Assembly: GCF_018361265.1 (NCBI RefSeq)
Contig: NZ_JAFLNH010000003.1
Span: forward strand, 322,501 to 386,500
Length of the DNA: 64,000 bases
Reading direction: 5' to 3'
DNA from: Mycobacterium sp. SM1
GTDB taxonomy: Bacteria; Actinomycetota; Actinomycetes; Mycobacteriales; Mycobacteriaceae
Shown here: piece by piece, positions 9,772 to 20,007 of the stretch
How the letters are laid out: every line of letters begins with the position of its first letter
How positions within the stretch are numbered: the first letter of the stretch is position 1
Made by a program: the position numbers and the translations under genes
Notes under the pieces: model-generated
The model's input: only the letters and a program-made list of their open reading frames with translations
What the model was told of the DNA's origin: nothing
Databases searched by the model: none

Positions 9772-10755
9772 ATGAGCACGATCACCCAAGCGTGCCGCTT
9801 GTGCGGGGCGACCGGCCCCCATCAAACTATTGTGGTCCGCGAGATGATGTTCGGGACCCGAGAGCCGTTCGAATACTATAGCTGCGCCGCCTGCGAGACA
9901 TTACAGATCGTGACGGCACTCGAAGGCGATGAGCTCATGCGCCATTATCCACCAAATTATTACTCCTATCATATTTCAGCTCAGCCGAAGGCTCTCCGAT
10001 GGCTGATTACCCAACAAGACCGCTTTAAATTACATGCTGGCGGCTGGCTGGTCGGCGCTCTTATGACGGCGCCCATGATCGCGGGCATCGTCCGCGCTCT
10101 TGACGGCGGAGACGTCTTCGGAATGCTCACCGAGCTTGCGCCTGAACGTGAGGTACGAATTCTCGACGTGGGCTGTGGGGACGGTGCGCTACTCGACCGG
10201 TTGGCTAGAGTCGGTTTCACTAATTTGTCTGGTGCCGATCCGTTCATCGCAGCCGATGACGAAACGCCCCACGGCGTACCGCTGATGAAGCGATATTTGA
10301 GCGAAGTGACCGGCGAATTTGATCTCATTATGTTCAATCACTCGCTAGAACACGTCCCTGACCCGCTTGCCACGCTTAAGGAGGCGCACGACAGGCTCGC
10401 CGACGGCGGCGTTTGCCTGGTTCGCCTGCCGACGACCTCATCCGAGGCGTGGGACGTCTATCGGCGTGACTGGGTACAAATCGATGCCCCTCGGCATATT
10501 GTCATTCCGTCACGGCAGGGGATGGCACTGGCGGCCGATAGGGTGGGGCTGCGAGTGGAAAAGACATTCGATGATTCCACCGTATTCCAATTTCTGGGCA
10601 GCGAAGCCTATCGGCGCGACGTGGCGCTGACAAACCTGCATATCGTTCTTCGGTCGTGCGGGCCCAGGACAATCTGGGAATGGGAAAGGCGCGCGGAAAA
10701 ACTCAACCGGCAGGGCCGTGGCGATCAGGCCGGTTTTGTCCTGCGGGCCAAGTGA
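9772..10755 (+). CDS. Class I SAM-dependent methyltransferase with N-terminal CxxC pairs
   Basis: This 327-residue protein opens with CRLCG and, about 30 residues later, CAAC, a small zinc-ribbon-like start seen in many sugar-modifying methyltransferases. The SAM-binding motif ILDVGCGDGALLDRL is near residue 129, and FDLIMFNHSLEHVPDP is the post-motif typical of the Methyltransf_11/23 class. The gene follows GT2 closely on the same strand. Its 5' third is clearly richer in A/T (around 9940-10060) than its neighbours, suggesting separate acquisition. The likely role is O- or C-methylation of a sugar or precursor, with no way to choose from sequence. Confidence 0.85.
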   Translation: MSTITQACRLCGATGPHQTIVVREMMFGTREPFEYYSCAACETLQIVTALEGDELMRHYPPNYYSYHISAQPKALRWLITQQDRFKLHAGGWLVGALMTAPMIAGIVRALDGGDVFGMLTELAPEREVRILDVGCGDGALLDRLARVGFTNLSGADPFIAADDETPHGVPLMKRYLSEVTGEFDLIMFNHSLEHVPDPLATLKEAHDRLADGGVCLVRLPTTSSEAWDVYRRDWVQIDAPRHIVIPSRQGMALAADRVGLRVEKTFDDSTVFQFLGSEAYRRDVALTNLHIVLRSCGPRTIWEWERRAEKLNRQGRGDQAGFVLRAK

Positions 10756-10984
10756 GCAAATCGCCCTCCGACCCGCGGTTGTTGTATCCGCTGCAGCTGG
10801 TTGTTGTCGCCGCCACCGCGCCGCACTTGGGATGTCGGACAGCGGTTTTCGGCCGCTTGCCCGGAACCTTCGGGGTTTTCAGCGATAGCACGGGCAAAGA
10901 GATTAGGGTGACAAATGGGCACGCCCCTTCGGCGGCCGCTGCTTCCCTGCAGAACGCGGAAAGTGAAAGGTCTTAAGACACACG

Positions 10985-12253
<1,269 letters not shown>

Positions 12254-12338
12254 TCGCCCCCGCATATCCTGGTTTTCCCGGGGCAGCCGGGGTGACCGCG
12301 GCGACGGCCGTGGTCGATGGCGGATGAGACGAGCGGAC

Positions 12339-12626
12339 ATGGACCGAGACACCGCACGCGCGGGGACGAGTGCGGCGACGTATGACGCGCTTGTCGTGGG
12401 GTTCGGAGCCGCCGGCTCGTGGGCCGCCAAGGAGTTAACGGAGGGCGGCCTGCGGGTTGCCCTGCTGGAGGCGGGCAGAAACCTGAACACCGCCTGTTGA
12501 TTTTCCTCCGGGTGCACAGCCGATCGTGACGGGGATTACGCTCCGGGTCAAATCGGCGATCCGGGGTCAGCATGTTCAGGCACGATGCTCATCTTTTTCC
12601 GAGATCACCAAACAGTTTTACAACCG
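12339..12626 (+). pseudogene. GMC oxidoreductase fragment, 5' end only
   Basis: The first 54 or so codons match the intact GMC gene at 17319 (MDRDTARAG, YDALVVGFGAAGSWAAKEL), including the FAD-binding loop, although the glycine loop reads GFGAAG instead of GSGAAG. A TGA at 12498 ends the frame. Degraded homology continues to about 12626 (CAGTTTTAC in both copies), beyond which the gene is missing and ISL3-type remnant sequence follows. It is a dead partial duplicate. Confidence 0.85.
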
Positions 12627-12689
12627 GCTCGTGCGCACGTTAACGGGTGACGGTAGCGAGGGTTGCGCTGGGAGCTAGCAGCCCTCGTC

Positions 12690-13305
12690 CACCAGCGCCT
12701 GAGCATGGCCCGGGTCGTCGAGGCATTGGCGATGTCGTGAGACAGCGCCACCAACGCGGGGCTCGCCGAAGGCCAGCGAGCACTCATCGCTGATCGGCCC
12801 GCTTCGACGGCGTGGCGGTGATCGGGGTCGGTGGGCACGTGTGGTGCCTTACCCGCCGTGGCGGCACTTACGTGCTCGTGAGGGATAAGACCGATCCGGC
12901 CAAGACTCTTGGAAATGGTTGAGGGCCGCTGGAAACGAGCGTTTCAGCAGTGACTTGCCAGCGTGAGCAGTCCAGGCGTGACCAGCTGGAAGTTGTTGTC
13001 ATGTATGGATTTTCTGAGTTCAAGACCGCAACCGCAGACAAGCTGCTGCCCGACGCGGCACGGTGATAGACCCCTGCCATGTGATCCTGTTGGCCGGCGA
13101 CGTCCTCGAGAAGTGCCGGCGCCGCATCCAGCTGGCCACCTGCGGGCACCGCGGCCGCAAGACCGATCCGCTCTACCGTTCCCGGCGCACCCTGCGGAGC
13201 GGGGCTGATCTGCAAACCGACAACCAGAAAGCCCGGCTGACGACCTTGTTCACCGTCGATGCCCACGCGGAGGTCGGAGCTACCTACACGAGGTATCAGC
13301 GCACC
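12690..13305 (+). pseudogene. ISL3-type transposase, N-terminal/central remnant
   Basis: Conceptual translation in shifting frames gives pieces of the mycobacterial ISL3 transposase: a degenerate DDE region before 12900, then from 13063 a clean stretch with HVILLAGDVLEKCRRRIQLA, HRGRKTDPLYR, and ARLTTLFTVDAHAEV. Homology stops abruptly near 13305, where IS630-type sequence starts. The C-terminus reappears at about 15770-15853, 2.4 kb further on. Confidence 0.7.
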
Positions 13306-14111
13306 GGGCCCCAGATCGTGCGGTTGGGCACTGAGGAGACTACGCCCGGGCACACGCATTGGTCATGTCGCACGATGGCCAAGCATGTGGGTGTGACTCA
13401 TTCTGCAGTACAACGCATTTAGTCCGGCTTGGGCGTCAAGCCGCACCTTTAAGGTGTCCACCGATACCAAATTCGAAGACAAGCTCGTCGATGTCGTCGG
13501 TCTGTATCTGAATACGCCGGAGAAGGCGATCGTGTTGTGTATGGATGAGAAATCCCAGATCCAGGCCCTGGATCGCACCCAACCATCACTGCCGATGGTG
13601 CCGGGACGAGCGGGGCACCATGACTCATGACTACAAGCGCAATGGCACCACGGCCTTGTTCGCCGCGTTGGACGTTTTGACCAGCACAGTGATCGGCCAA
13701 TGCCTTCCCCGGCACCGCCACACCGAGTTCATCAAGTTCCTCAACACGCTCGACCGCGCAGTCCCCGAGGGACTGCAGGTCCATCTGATCCTGGACAACT
13801 ACAGCACCCACAAGCACACCGAAGTCGATCGATGGCTGAAGCGGCACAAGCATTTTCACTTCCACTTCATCCCGACCTCATCATCATGGCTCAACCAGGT
13901 CGAACGCTGGTTTCATGACCTGACCGACAAGAACCTGCGCGGCGGAATCTTCGCAAGCGTGCCCGACCTGATCGCCAGCATCGAGTCATACCTCAACGCG
14001 CACAACACCGATCCCAAGCCCTACGTCTGGACCGCCACCGCCGAATCCATCCTCGCCAAAGTCCAGCGCGCACGCACCAAACCCGAACATGTAGTTAAGT
14101 GGCTTTTCTGA
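13306..14111 (+). pseudogene. IS630-family transposase, broken
   Basis: The 3' part (13545-14111) is a clear IS630/Tc1-type DDE domain: [15 protein letters not shown], then [14 protein letters not shown] with the final acidic residue. Upstream pieces in other frames give [22 protein letters not shown], followed by TAG where Trp is expected, then [20 protein letters not shown] and [19 protein letters not shown] with the first Asp. At least two frameshifts (near 13450 and in a GGGG run near 13614) and the stop at 13420 prevent expression. The helix-turn-helix N-terminus is also partly missing. Confidence 0.8.
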
Positions 14112-14142
14112 CGCTTCCGTGGGCCGGTTGTTGATGTAAGGG

Positions 14143-14216
14143 GCGCACGTCGTTGTGGCTTAAGGTTTCTGGCTTGTGGAAGGTCAGGAACCAAAGGAGC
14201 CAACAACGACGTGCGC
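14143..14216 (+). promoter_or_regulatory. 14-bp inverted repeat masking the ISL3 transposase start
   Basis: GCGCACGTCGTTGT (14143-14156) is the exact reverse complement of 14203-14216. The second arm contains the GTG start codon (14211) of the transposase, and the Shine-Dalgarno AAGGAG (about 14195) lies in the loop next to it. In mRNA begun upstream, the start codon would be base-paired. Confidence 0.6.
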
Positions 14217-15533
14217 AATGTGAGGCTATGGCGTGCGCTGCTGGGTGTCGACCAGCGCACCGTGATCGAAGACATCGAGTTCGAGGAGTTCGGGCAGGAA
14301 GACGCCGACGGCGACACGCTGGTGGTGGCGCGGGTGCGGCCGCGAAGTGGTGTTTCGCGCCGTTGTGGCCGCTGCGGTCGCAGGGCGCCCTGGTATGACC
14401 GGGGTGAGGGTCGGCGCCGGTGGCGGGGCCTGGATTGGGGCACGATGCAGGTGGTGCTGGAGGCCGATGCGCCGCGGGTGAACTGCCCCGCCCATGGGCC
14501 TACGGTGGTGGCGGTGCCGTGGGCGCGCCACCATGCCGGGCACACTTTGGCCTTTGATGACACGGTGGCCTGGCTGGCGGTGGCGTGTTCGAAAACCGCG
14601 GTGTGCGAGTTGATGCGGGTCGCCTGGCGCACCGTAGGGGCGATCGTGGCGAGGGTGTGGGCCGACACGGAAAAGAGGATCGACCGGTTTGCGGGTCTGC
14701 GTCGGATCGGCATCGATGAGATCTCCTATAAGCGTCACCACAAGTACCTCACGGTGGTGGTTGACCACGACAGCGGCCGGCTGGTGTGGGCCGCCCCGGG
14801 CCGCGACACCAAGACGCTGCGGCGGTTTTTCGACGCTCTGGGCGCCCAGCGGGGCGCGCAGATCACCCATGTGTCCGCCGACGCGGCGGAGTGGATTGCC
14901 GATGTGGTCGCCGAGCGCTGCCCGGGCGCGATCCGCTGCGCAGATCCGTTTCATGTGCTGGCCTGGGCCACCGAGGCGCTGGATGCCGAGCGGCGCCGGG
15001 CCTGAAACGACGCGCGGGCGATCGCGCGCGGCGAGCCCAAATGGGGCCGTGGTCGCCCCAGCAGGAACACCGCGCCGCGGCCGGGTCATGAACGAGCACG
15101 GCGGCTCAAAGCCGCCCGCTACGCGCTGTGGAAAAACCCCGAAGACCTCACCGAACGCCAAACCGCCAAACTGGCCTGGATCGCCAAGACCGACACCCGG
15201 CTCTACCGCGCGTACCTGCTCAAAGAGGGCCTGCGGCATGTGTTTTCGGTCAAAGGCCAGGACGGCAAAGACGCCCTCGACAAGTGGATCTCCTGGGCGC
15301 GGCGCTGCCGCATCCCGGTCTTCGTCGAGCTGGCCCGCCGCATCAAACGCCACCGCGAGGCCATCGACGCCGCCCTCGACCACGGCCTGTCCCAAGGATT
15401 GATCGAATCCACCAACACCAAGATCCGCCTGCTCACCCGCATCGCATTCGGATTCCACAACCCCGCCGCGCTGATCGCCCTGGCCATGCTCGCCCTCGGC
15501 GGCCACCGCCCCACCCTGCCCGGCCGCGGCTAA
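14211..15533 (+). pseudogene. Second ISL3-family transposase with one internal stop
   Basis: Translation from GTG 14211 gives an ISL3-type protein: N-terminal zinc finger (CGRCGRRAPWYDRGEGRRRWR, with a later NCPAHG), first catalytic Asp in RRIGIDEISYKRHHKYL, second in HVSADAAEWIADVV, ADPFHVLAWATEALDAERRR, and last Glu in GLIESTNTKIRLLTRIAFGF. The frame is open over the whole 440 codons except for TGA at 15003-15005, where Trp is expected (AWNDARAI). Start and Shine-Dalgarno are partly within an inverted repeat. It is inserted, with the IS630 element, inside an older ISL3 element. A single reversion would restore the protein, so it is recent. Confidence 0.85.
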
Positions 15534-15603
15534 CACCCCTCCACCAGGGCACCCCTCGGGTTCCCTATCTCAGACGTCGCCGATTCTGCGCTACCCGCTC
15601 GTC

Positions 15604-15654
15604 GGTGTCCATGTCGTTCCGCCTCGCTGCGCCCGGGGGCTCCACATGGACACC
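15604..15654. repeat. Inverted repeat, 11-bp arms, beyond the ISL3 transposase
   Basis: GGTGTCCATGT (15604-15614) and ACATGGACACC (15644-15654) are perfect inverted copies separated by 29 bases. They lie between the inner ISL3 transposase and the leftover 3' end of the outer element. This may be a terminator hairpin or a trace of an element end. Confidence 0.5.
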
Positions 15655-15985
15655 TCCCACCCGGGCAGCGCTACAGGCAACTATCGCGGAAGCGAGCACA
15701 AACGAATTCAACCACCAGATCACGGCCCCGAATCGGCCCCACCCACCCACGGATACGTCAGGGGGGCCCGGATTCCGCAACCTCACCAACTATATCGCAC
15801 GATCCCTGCTGGAAACCGGCGGCTTCAAACTCCAACTACACCGTGATTCATGAAGAGCCAGTTAAGGATCGACTTAAGAGCCGATGGTACCGCTATTGGG
15901 TTAAACTTGCCTACGGCTGAGCCCGGTACCTATGCGGCCTCGTGTCGGATGACCCATAGGGGACGTGAAAAGGCGGGAATATGCG

Positions 15986-17233
15986 ATGAAATTTGCGCTG
16001 GCGTGCTATGGAACTCGCGGCGATGTCGAACCCGGTGCGGCCATCGGTCGTGAATTGCTGCGCAGAGGGCACGACGTGCGCATGGCGGTCCCGCCGGACC
16101 TTGTGGGCTTCGTCGAAGCGGCCGGAGTTGCCGCGGCTGCTTACGGGCTTGATACGCAAAAGTGGCTCCACGAGCAGCGTGACTTCTGGAGGATCGTATA
16201 CCGCCACTTCTGGAAGATCCATGATCTGAGGAGATCGTGGCGCAAAGCCTGGAAGCCCGCGACGGAATGCTGGGCGCAGATGAACACACCGCTGATCTCG
16301 TTGGCGGAGGGCGCCGATTTGTTGGTCACCGGCTCGGTTTTCGAGGGCGCCGCTGCTAACATCGCGGAGTATTACGCCATCCCGTTGGCCACGGTTCATA
16401 TTTACCCGGCGCGGGCCCATGGCCAGTTTTTGAAACGCCTCGCAGGGTCGCTGGGCGAGCGGCTGGTTTGGCACATGTGTAGAAAGGTCGATGATGCGCA
16501 GCGCCGTGCGTTGGGGCTGCCGAAAGAGGCGCGGCCGGTGTCGCGCCGGATCAGCGAGCGCGGATCGCTGGAAATCCAGGCCTATGACGAGGTGTGCTTT
16601 CCCGGTCTGGCGGCCGAGTGGGCGAAATTCGATGGCCAGCGGCCTTTTGTGGGCGCCCTGACGCTGCAGCTACCCACCGATACCGATGCGGAGATCGCCT
16701 CGTGGATCGCCGCGGGCTCCCCGCCGATTTATTTCGGGTTTGGCAGCATACCGGTGGAGTCACCCGCCGATACGCTCGCCATGATCGCCGAAGCCTGCGC
16801 GCGGTTGGGCCAGCGGGCGCTGGTGTGTGCCGGCTGGAGCGACTTTAGCAACATGCCTGATCTCGGGCATGTCAAGGTGGTGGGCGCGGTGAACTATGCA
16901 ACGGTTTTTCCGGCCTGCCGCGCGGTGGTGCACCACGGCGGTGCGGGCACCACGGCCGCGGGCCTGCGCGCCGGGGTTCCCCAGTTAATCCTTTGGACAT
17001 TGCATGACCAGCCAACTTGGGCTGCACGGATCAAGTGTTTGAAAGTTGGTTTTGGGCGGCGCTTTTTGTCTACTACCTCAGAATCCCTGGTCGCGGATCT
17101 GCGCACCATCTTGGCCCCGCGGTGCGCCGCGCGGGCCCGTGAGATCGCCACCCGGATGAGCACACCCGCCGATAGCGTCGCAACCGCTGCCGATCTGCTG
17201 GAGGATTTCGCTCGTTCGTGGCGTGCCGGCTGA
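15986..17233 (+). CDS. GT4: UGT-type glycosyltransferase
   Basis: This is a 415-residue GT-B enzyme. The start is the ATG at 15986 (MKFALACYGTRGDVEPG), matching the paralogues; an upstream in-frame start at 15965 would add seven residues with no family support. The donor motif [19 protein letters not shown] is near residue 316. The middle of the C-terminal domain is nearly identical to GT1 and GT3. The stretch after the HHGG motif (LILWTLHDQPTWAARIKCLK) instead resembles truncated GT6 ([20 protein letters not shown]). That is evidence of mosaic exchange. It is followed by an intact GMC oxidoreductase and aldo/keto reductase on the same strand, probably one transcription unit. Confidence 0.92.
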   Translation: MKFALACYGTRGDVEPGAAIGRELLRRGHDVRMAVPPDLVGFVEAAGVAAAAYGLDTQKWLHEQRDFWRIVYRHFWKIHDLRRSWRKAWKPATECWAQMNTPLISLAEGADLLVTGSVFEGAAANIAEYYAIPLATVHIYPARAHGQFLKRLAGSLGERLVWHMCRKVDDAQRRALGLPKEARPVSRRISERGSLEIQAYDEVCFPGLAAEWAKFDGQRPFVGALTLQLPTDTDAEIASWIAAGSPPIYFGFGSIPVESPADTLAMIAEACARLGQRALVCAGWSDFSNMPDLGHVKVVGAVNYATVFPACRAVVHHGGAGTTAAGLRAGVPQLILWTLHDQPTWAARIKCLKVGFGRRFLSTTSESLVADLRTILAPRCAARAREIATRMSTPADSVATAADLLEDFARSWRAG

Positions 17234-17606
17234 TCGCCCCCGCATATCCTGGTTTTCCCGGGGCAGCCGGGGTGACCGCGGCGACGGCCGTGGTCGATGG
17301 CGGATGAGACGAGCGGACATGGACCGAGACACCGCACGCGCGGGGACGACTGCGGCGACGTATGACGCGCTTGTCGTGGGGTCCGGAGCCGCCGGCTCGT
17401 GGGCCGCCAAGGAGTTAACGGAGGGCGGCCTGCGGGTTGCCCTGCTGGAGGCGGGCAGAAACCTCGACCTCGGCCATGATTTTCCTGCCGGCGCCGGGGC
17501 GGGTGCGATGGGCATCGTGGGGCGCGTGCAATCGGCGCTCCGGGGTCAGCACGTTCAGGCCCGCTGCCCCTCCTTTTCCCAGGCCACCAGGCAGTTTTAC
17601 GTCAGC
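17150..17606 (+). repeat. Segmental duplication, copy 2 (copy 1 at 12170-12626)
   Basis: This is the complete-context copy: the GT4 3' end, a spacer of about 85 bp, and the 5' end of the intact GMC oxidoreductase. See 12170-12626 for the broken copy. Confidence 0.85.
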
Positions 17607-18944
17607 GACAAAGACAATCCCTATACGACGGCGCGGGGCCGCACATTTTTGTGGTTTCGCGGCCGCCAGCTGGGTGGTCGCCTGCACACCTGGTGGCGAC
17701 ACACGCCGCGCATGTCCGATTACGAGCTCAAAGCCGCGAGCCTTCGCGGCGACGGCCTCGACTGGCCGCTGTCGTATGAGGAGCTGGCGCCCTACTACGA
17801 CATTGTCGAGCGGGCGCTCGGCGTCTATGGCACGCCCGCAGGCATTCCCAACTGCCCCGACGGGCAGTTCATCGGGCCCGCGAAAACAACGAAGCTCGAA
17901 GAAGCCTTCTTGACCAAAGTCGAGAAACTGCTTCCCGAGGTCCACGTGACGTACGCCAGGAAGGTCAAATACGACAACGGGAGGATTCCCCTTCCCATCA
18001 GGCACGCGCTGGCAACGGGGCGCCTCGAGATTCTTACCGACGCCGTCGTGAGCCGACTGCTGATCGACGCGCGCTCGGGCAGGGCGACCGGCGTTGAATA
18101 CGTCGAGCGCTTGACGGGAGATACCCGGGCGATCCGGGGCAAGGTCATCGTGCTGTGCGCGTCGGCGATCGAGAGCGTGCGGATCCTGCTGAACTCACGA
18201 TGCCCGAAACATCCCGCGGGTGTCGGCGGCTCATCGGGTCATCTGGGCCACTATCTGTGCGACCACATTTCCTACACGCAGGCCGGACCTGTGTCCGAGG
18301 GAGACGTCGAGCCCGCGTTCGGCGAGGACGGGTTCGATTTTGCCGGAACCGGGCTATACATTCCGAGCTTTTGTGAAAAGCGGTCCACGAGCTTTCCCGG
18401 AGGCTACGGCATTCAAATCGCGATCGGCCGGGGCGCGCCGAGGTGGATCATGAGCGCATTTGGCGAAATGCAGCCCCGATACGACAATCACGTCTCCCTT
18501 GACCCGACCGTCAAGGATGCCTGGGGGATCCCCGTCGCCAGAATCGAGTGTAGTCATTCACCGGGTGACATCGAGATGGTCGCGCACATGAGGCAGACCC
18601 TTCCCGAGATCGCGGTCGCCGGCGGTCTGCGGATCGCCAAGCACGGCAACCCCGATCGCTGGAACATCCCCCTAAGGTGGCTTCGGTCCCTGCTGCTCGC
18701 CGACTACGGCGCCATGTGGCCCGGAGGGGCCGTTCACGAGACCGGCGGCGCCCGCATGGGCGATAAGCCCGACACCTCGGTGCTGAACCCCTACTGTCAG
18801 TGTTGGGATGCCGACAACGTGTTCGTGACCGACGGCGCCTGCTTCGTCTCTCCCGGATTTCAGAATCCTGCGCTCACGATCATGGCTCTCACGGTTCGGG
18901 CATGTCGCTACATCGTCAATGACTATATGAAGCGCCTGAGCTAA
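17319..18944 (+). CDS. GMC-type FAD-dependent oxidoreductase
   Basis: This 541-residue flavoprotein has the Rossmann FAD motif YDALVVGSGAAGSWAAKELTE near residue 15-35, ALLEAGRNLDL following, and the C-terminal GMC signature HETGGARMGDKPDTSVLNPY through VTDGACFVSPGFQNPALTIMAL. GMC oxidoreductases oxidise alcohols, often sugars or choline-like substrates. I chose ATG 17319 over the longer frame from 17223 because the latter overlaps the end of GT4 and adds an unstructured Arg-rich stretch. It lies between GT4 and an aldo/keto reductase, so oxidation and reduction of a sugar hydroxyl (epimerization or deoxysugar-type modification) is a reasonable guess, but unproven. A truncated copy lies after GT3. 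Confidence 0.88.
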   Translation: MDRDTARAGTTAATYDALVVGSGAAGSWAAKELTEGGLRVALLEAGRNLDLGHDFPAGAGAGAMGIVGRVQSALRGQHVQARCPSFSQATRQFYVSDKDNPYTTARGRTFLWFRGRQLGGRLHTWWRHTPRMSDYELKAASLRGDGLDWPLSYEELAPYYDIVERALGVYGTPAGIPNCPDGQFIGPAKTTKLEEAFLTKVEKLLPEVHVTYARKVKYDNGRIPLPIRHALATGRLEILTDAVVSRLLIDARSGRATGVEYVERLTGDTRAIRGKVIVLCASAIESVRILLNSRCPKHPAGVGGSSGHLGHYLCDHISYTQAGPVSEGDVEPAFGEDGFDFAGTGLYIPSFCEKRSTSFPGGYGIQIAIGRGAPRWIMSAFGEMQPRYDNHVSLDPTVKDAWGIPVARIECSHSPGDIEMVAHMRQTLPEIAVAGGLRIAKHGNPDRWNIPLRWLRSLLLADYGAMWPGGAVHETGGARMGDKPDTSVLNPYCQCWDADNVFVTDGACFVSPGFQNPALTIMALTVRACRYIVNDYMKRLS

Positions 18945-18954
18945 CTGGACCATT

Positions 18955-19944
18955 ATGGACTACCAAACGGTTTCCGGGATCGACAAGCCGGTGTCGCGAA
19001 TCGTCGTGGGCACCGACCGGTTGCACCGCGGGCGGCTGCCGTGGCCGCCTAGCAGAACCCGGCAGCAGCAGGCGTTCTCGCTTTTGGATCGATCATTTGA
19101 GCTGGGATGCAACGCATTCGACACGGCGCGCATCTATTGGGGCAGCGAACGGATGCTGGGCGCCTGGATGCGCCGGCGCCGCAACCGTGACGAGGTTGTG
19201 GTCATCAGCAAGGGATGCCACCCGCACCTGCTGTCAGGACATCCGCGGCTCACGGCGTCTGAGCTATCCCACGACTTGCATGCGTCCCTCAAGGCGCTCG
19301 GCACCGAGTACATCGATTTGTACCTGCTTCACTACGACGACCCCGCGGCCCGGGTGGAACCGATCATGGAGCGGCTCAACCGCCATATCGACGAGGGCAA
19401 AATCCGTGCGATAGGCGCGTCGAACTGGTCCCACCAGCGAATTTGCAGCGCAAACGCTTTTGCCGCCGAGACGGGCTTGAAACCCTTTAGCGCCTCGAGT
19501 GTGCAATTCAGCCTCGCCGAGTGGGCGCGCGCCCCGTGGCGCGGTGCCGTCACCCTGGGAGGAAGCCAGCAGCATTGGGCGCGGGAATGGTATTTGTCGC
19601 ACCGGCTGCCGGTGTTCGCGTGGTCAAGCCTTGCCCGTGGATTTTTTTCCGATCACTACGATCCGTCAAATCCGGGCGCCAACCGGGTGAGCCGTTGGTG
19701 CACAACCTACTTCGGAACCGACGAGAACATCCAAAGGTTAAAGCGCGCACGGATGCTCGCCCGTGAGCATCATGTCAGCGTCGCGCAGGTCGCGCTCGCC
19801 TACGTGCTGCGCCACCCGCTTGGAGTCTTTGCCGTGGTCGGTTGCACGTCGGTGGAGAAGGTAGACGACAACGTGGCCGCGCTGTCGCTGAAACTCGACG
19901 ACTCCACCCTGCGCTGGCTCGCCACGGGGCAGGCCGGGCAATGA
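18955..19944 (+). CDS. Aldo/keto reductase
   Basis: This 329-residue TIM-barrel reductase contains the AKR catalytic residues in order: Asp and Tyr in CNAFDTARIYWGSERMLG, Lys in VVVISKGCHP, and His in IDLYLLHYDDP. The NADPH-binding end is ALAYVLRHPLGVFAVVGCTS. It starts 10 bases after the GMC oxidoreductase stop, so the two are almost certainly co-transcribed and may act on the same substrate, for example a keto-sugar. Size and motifs are typical for the family. A general detoxification role cannot be excluded, but the setting within a glycolipid locus makes sugar metabolism more likely. Confidence 0.9.
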   Translation: MDYQTVSGIDKPVSRIVVGTDRLHRGRLPWPPSRTRQQQAFSLLDRSFELGCNAFDTARIYWGSERMLGAWMRRRRNRDEVVVISKGCHPHLLSGHPRLTASELSHDLHASLKALGTEYIDLYLLHYDDPAARVEPIMERLNRHIDEGKIRAIGASNWSHQRICSANAFAAETGLKPFSASSVQFSLAEWARAPWRGAVTLGGSQQHWAREWYLSHRLPVFAWSSLARGFFSDHYDPSNPGANRVSRWCTTYFGTDENIQRLKRARMLAREHHVSVAQVALAYVLRHPLGVFAVVGCTSVEKVDDNVAALSLKLDDSTLRWLATGQAGQ

Positions 19945-20007
19945 CGACCGGCCGCAACCGCGAACCTGCACCGCAGGCGGGGCCGGCGCCCGGCCCGCCG
20001 GGAGTGG

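Larger units (their letters stand above)
12640..15853 (+). mobile_element. Decayed ISL3-family element (IS1557-like) interrupted by two other insertions
   Basis: Recognisable pieces of an ISL3-family transposase lie on both sides of other insertions. The left part, about 12690-13305, holds an IxVDEHxW-like block, MDGFSEFKTATA-like sequence and the frame 13063 onward with HVILLAGDVLEKCRRRIQLA and HRGRKTDPLYRSRRTL. The C-terminal piece at about 15770-15853 reads GFRNLTNYIARSLLETGGF. Between them sit an IS630-type element and a second, different ISL3-type element. The outer element has several stops and frameshifts and is inactive. Its exact ends are not certain. Confidence 0.7.

Noticed and set aside
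15128..15853. A 241-residue open frame overlapping the ISL3 transposase
   Set aside because: Most of it is an out-of-frame reading of the transposase; only the last 25 or so residues are meaningful, as the C-terminus of the older ISL3 element.
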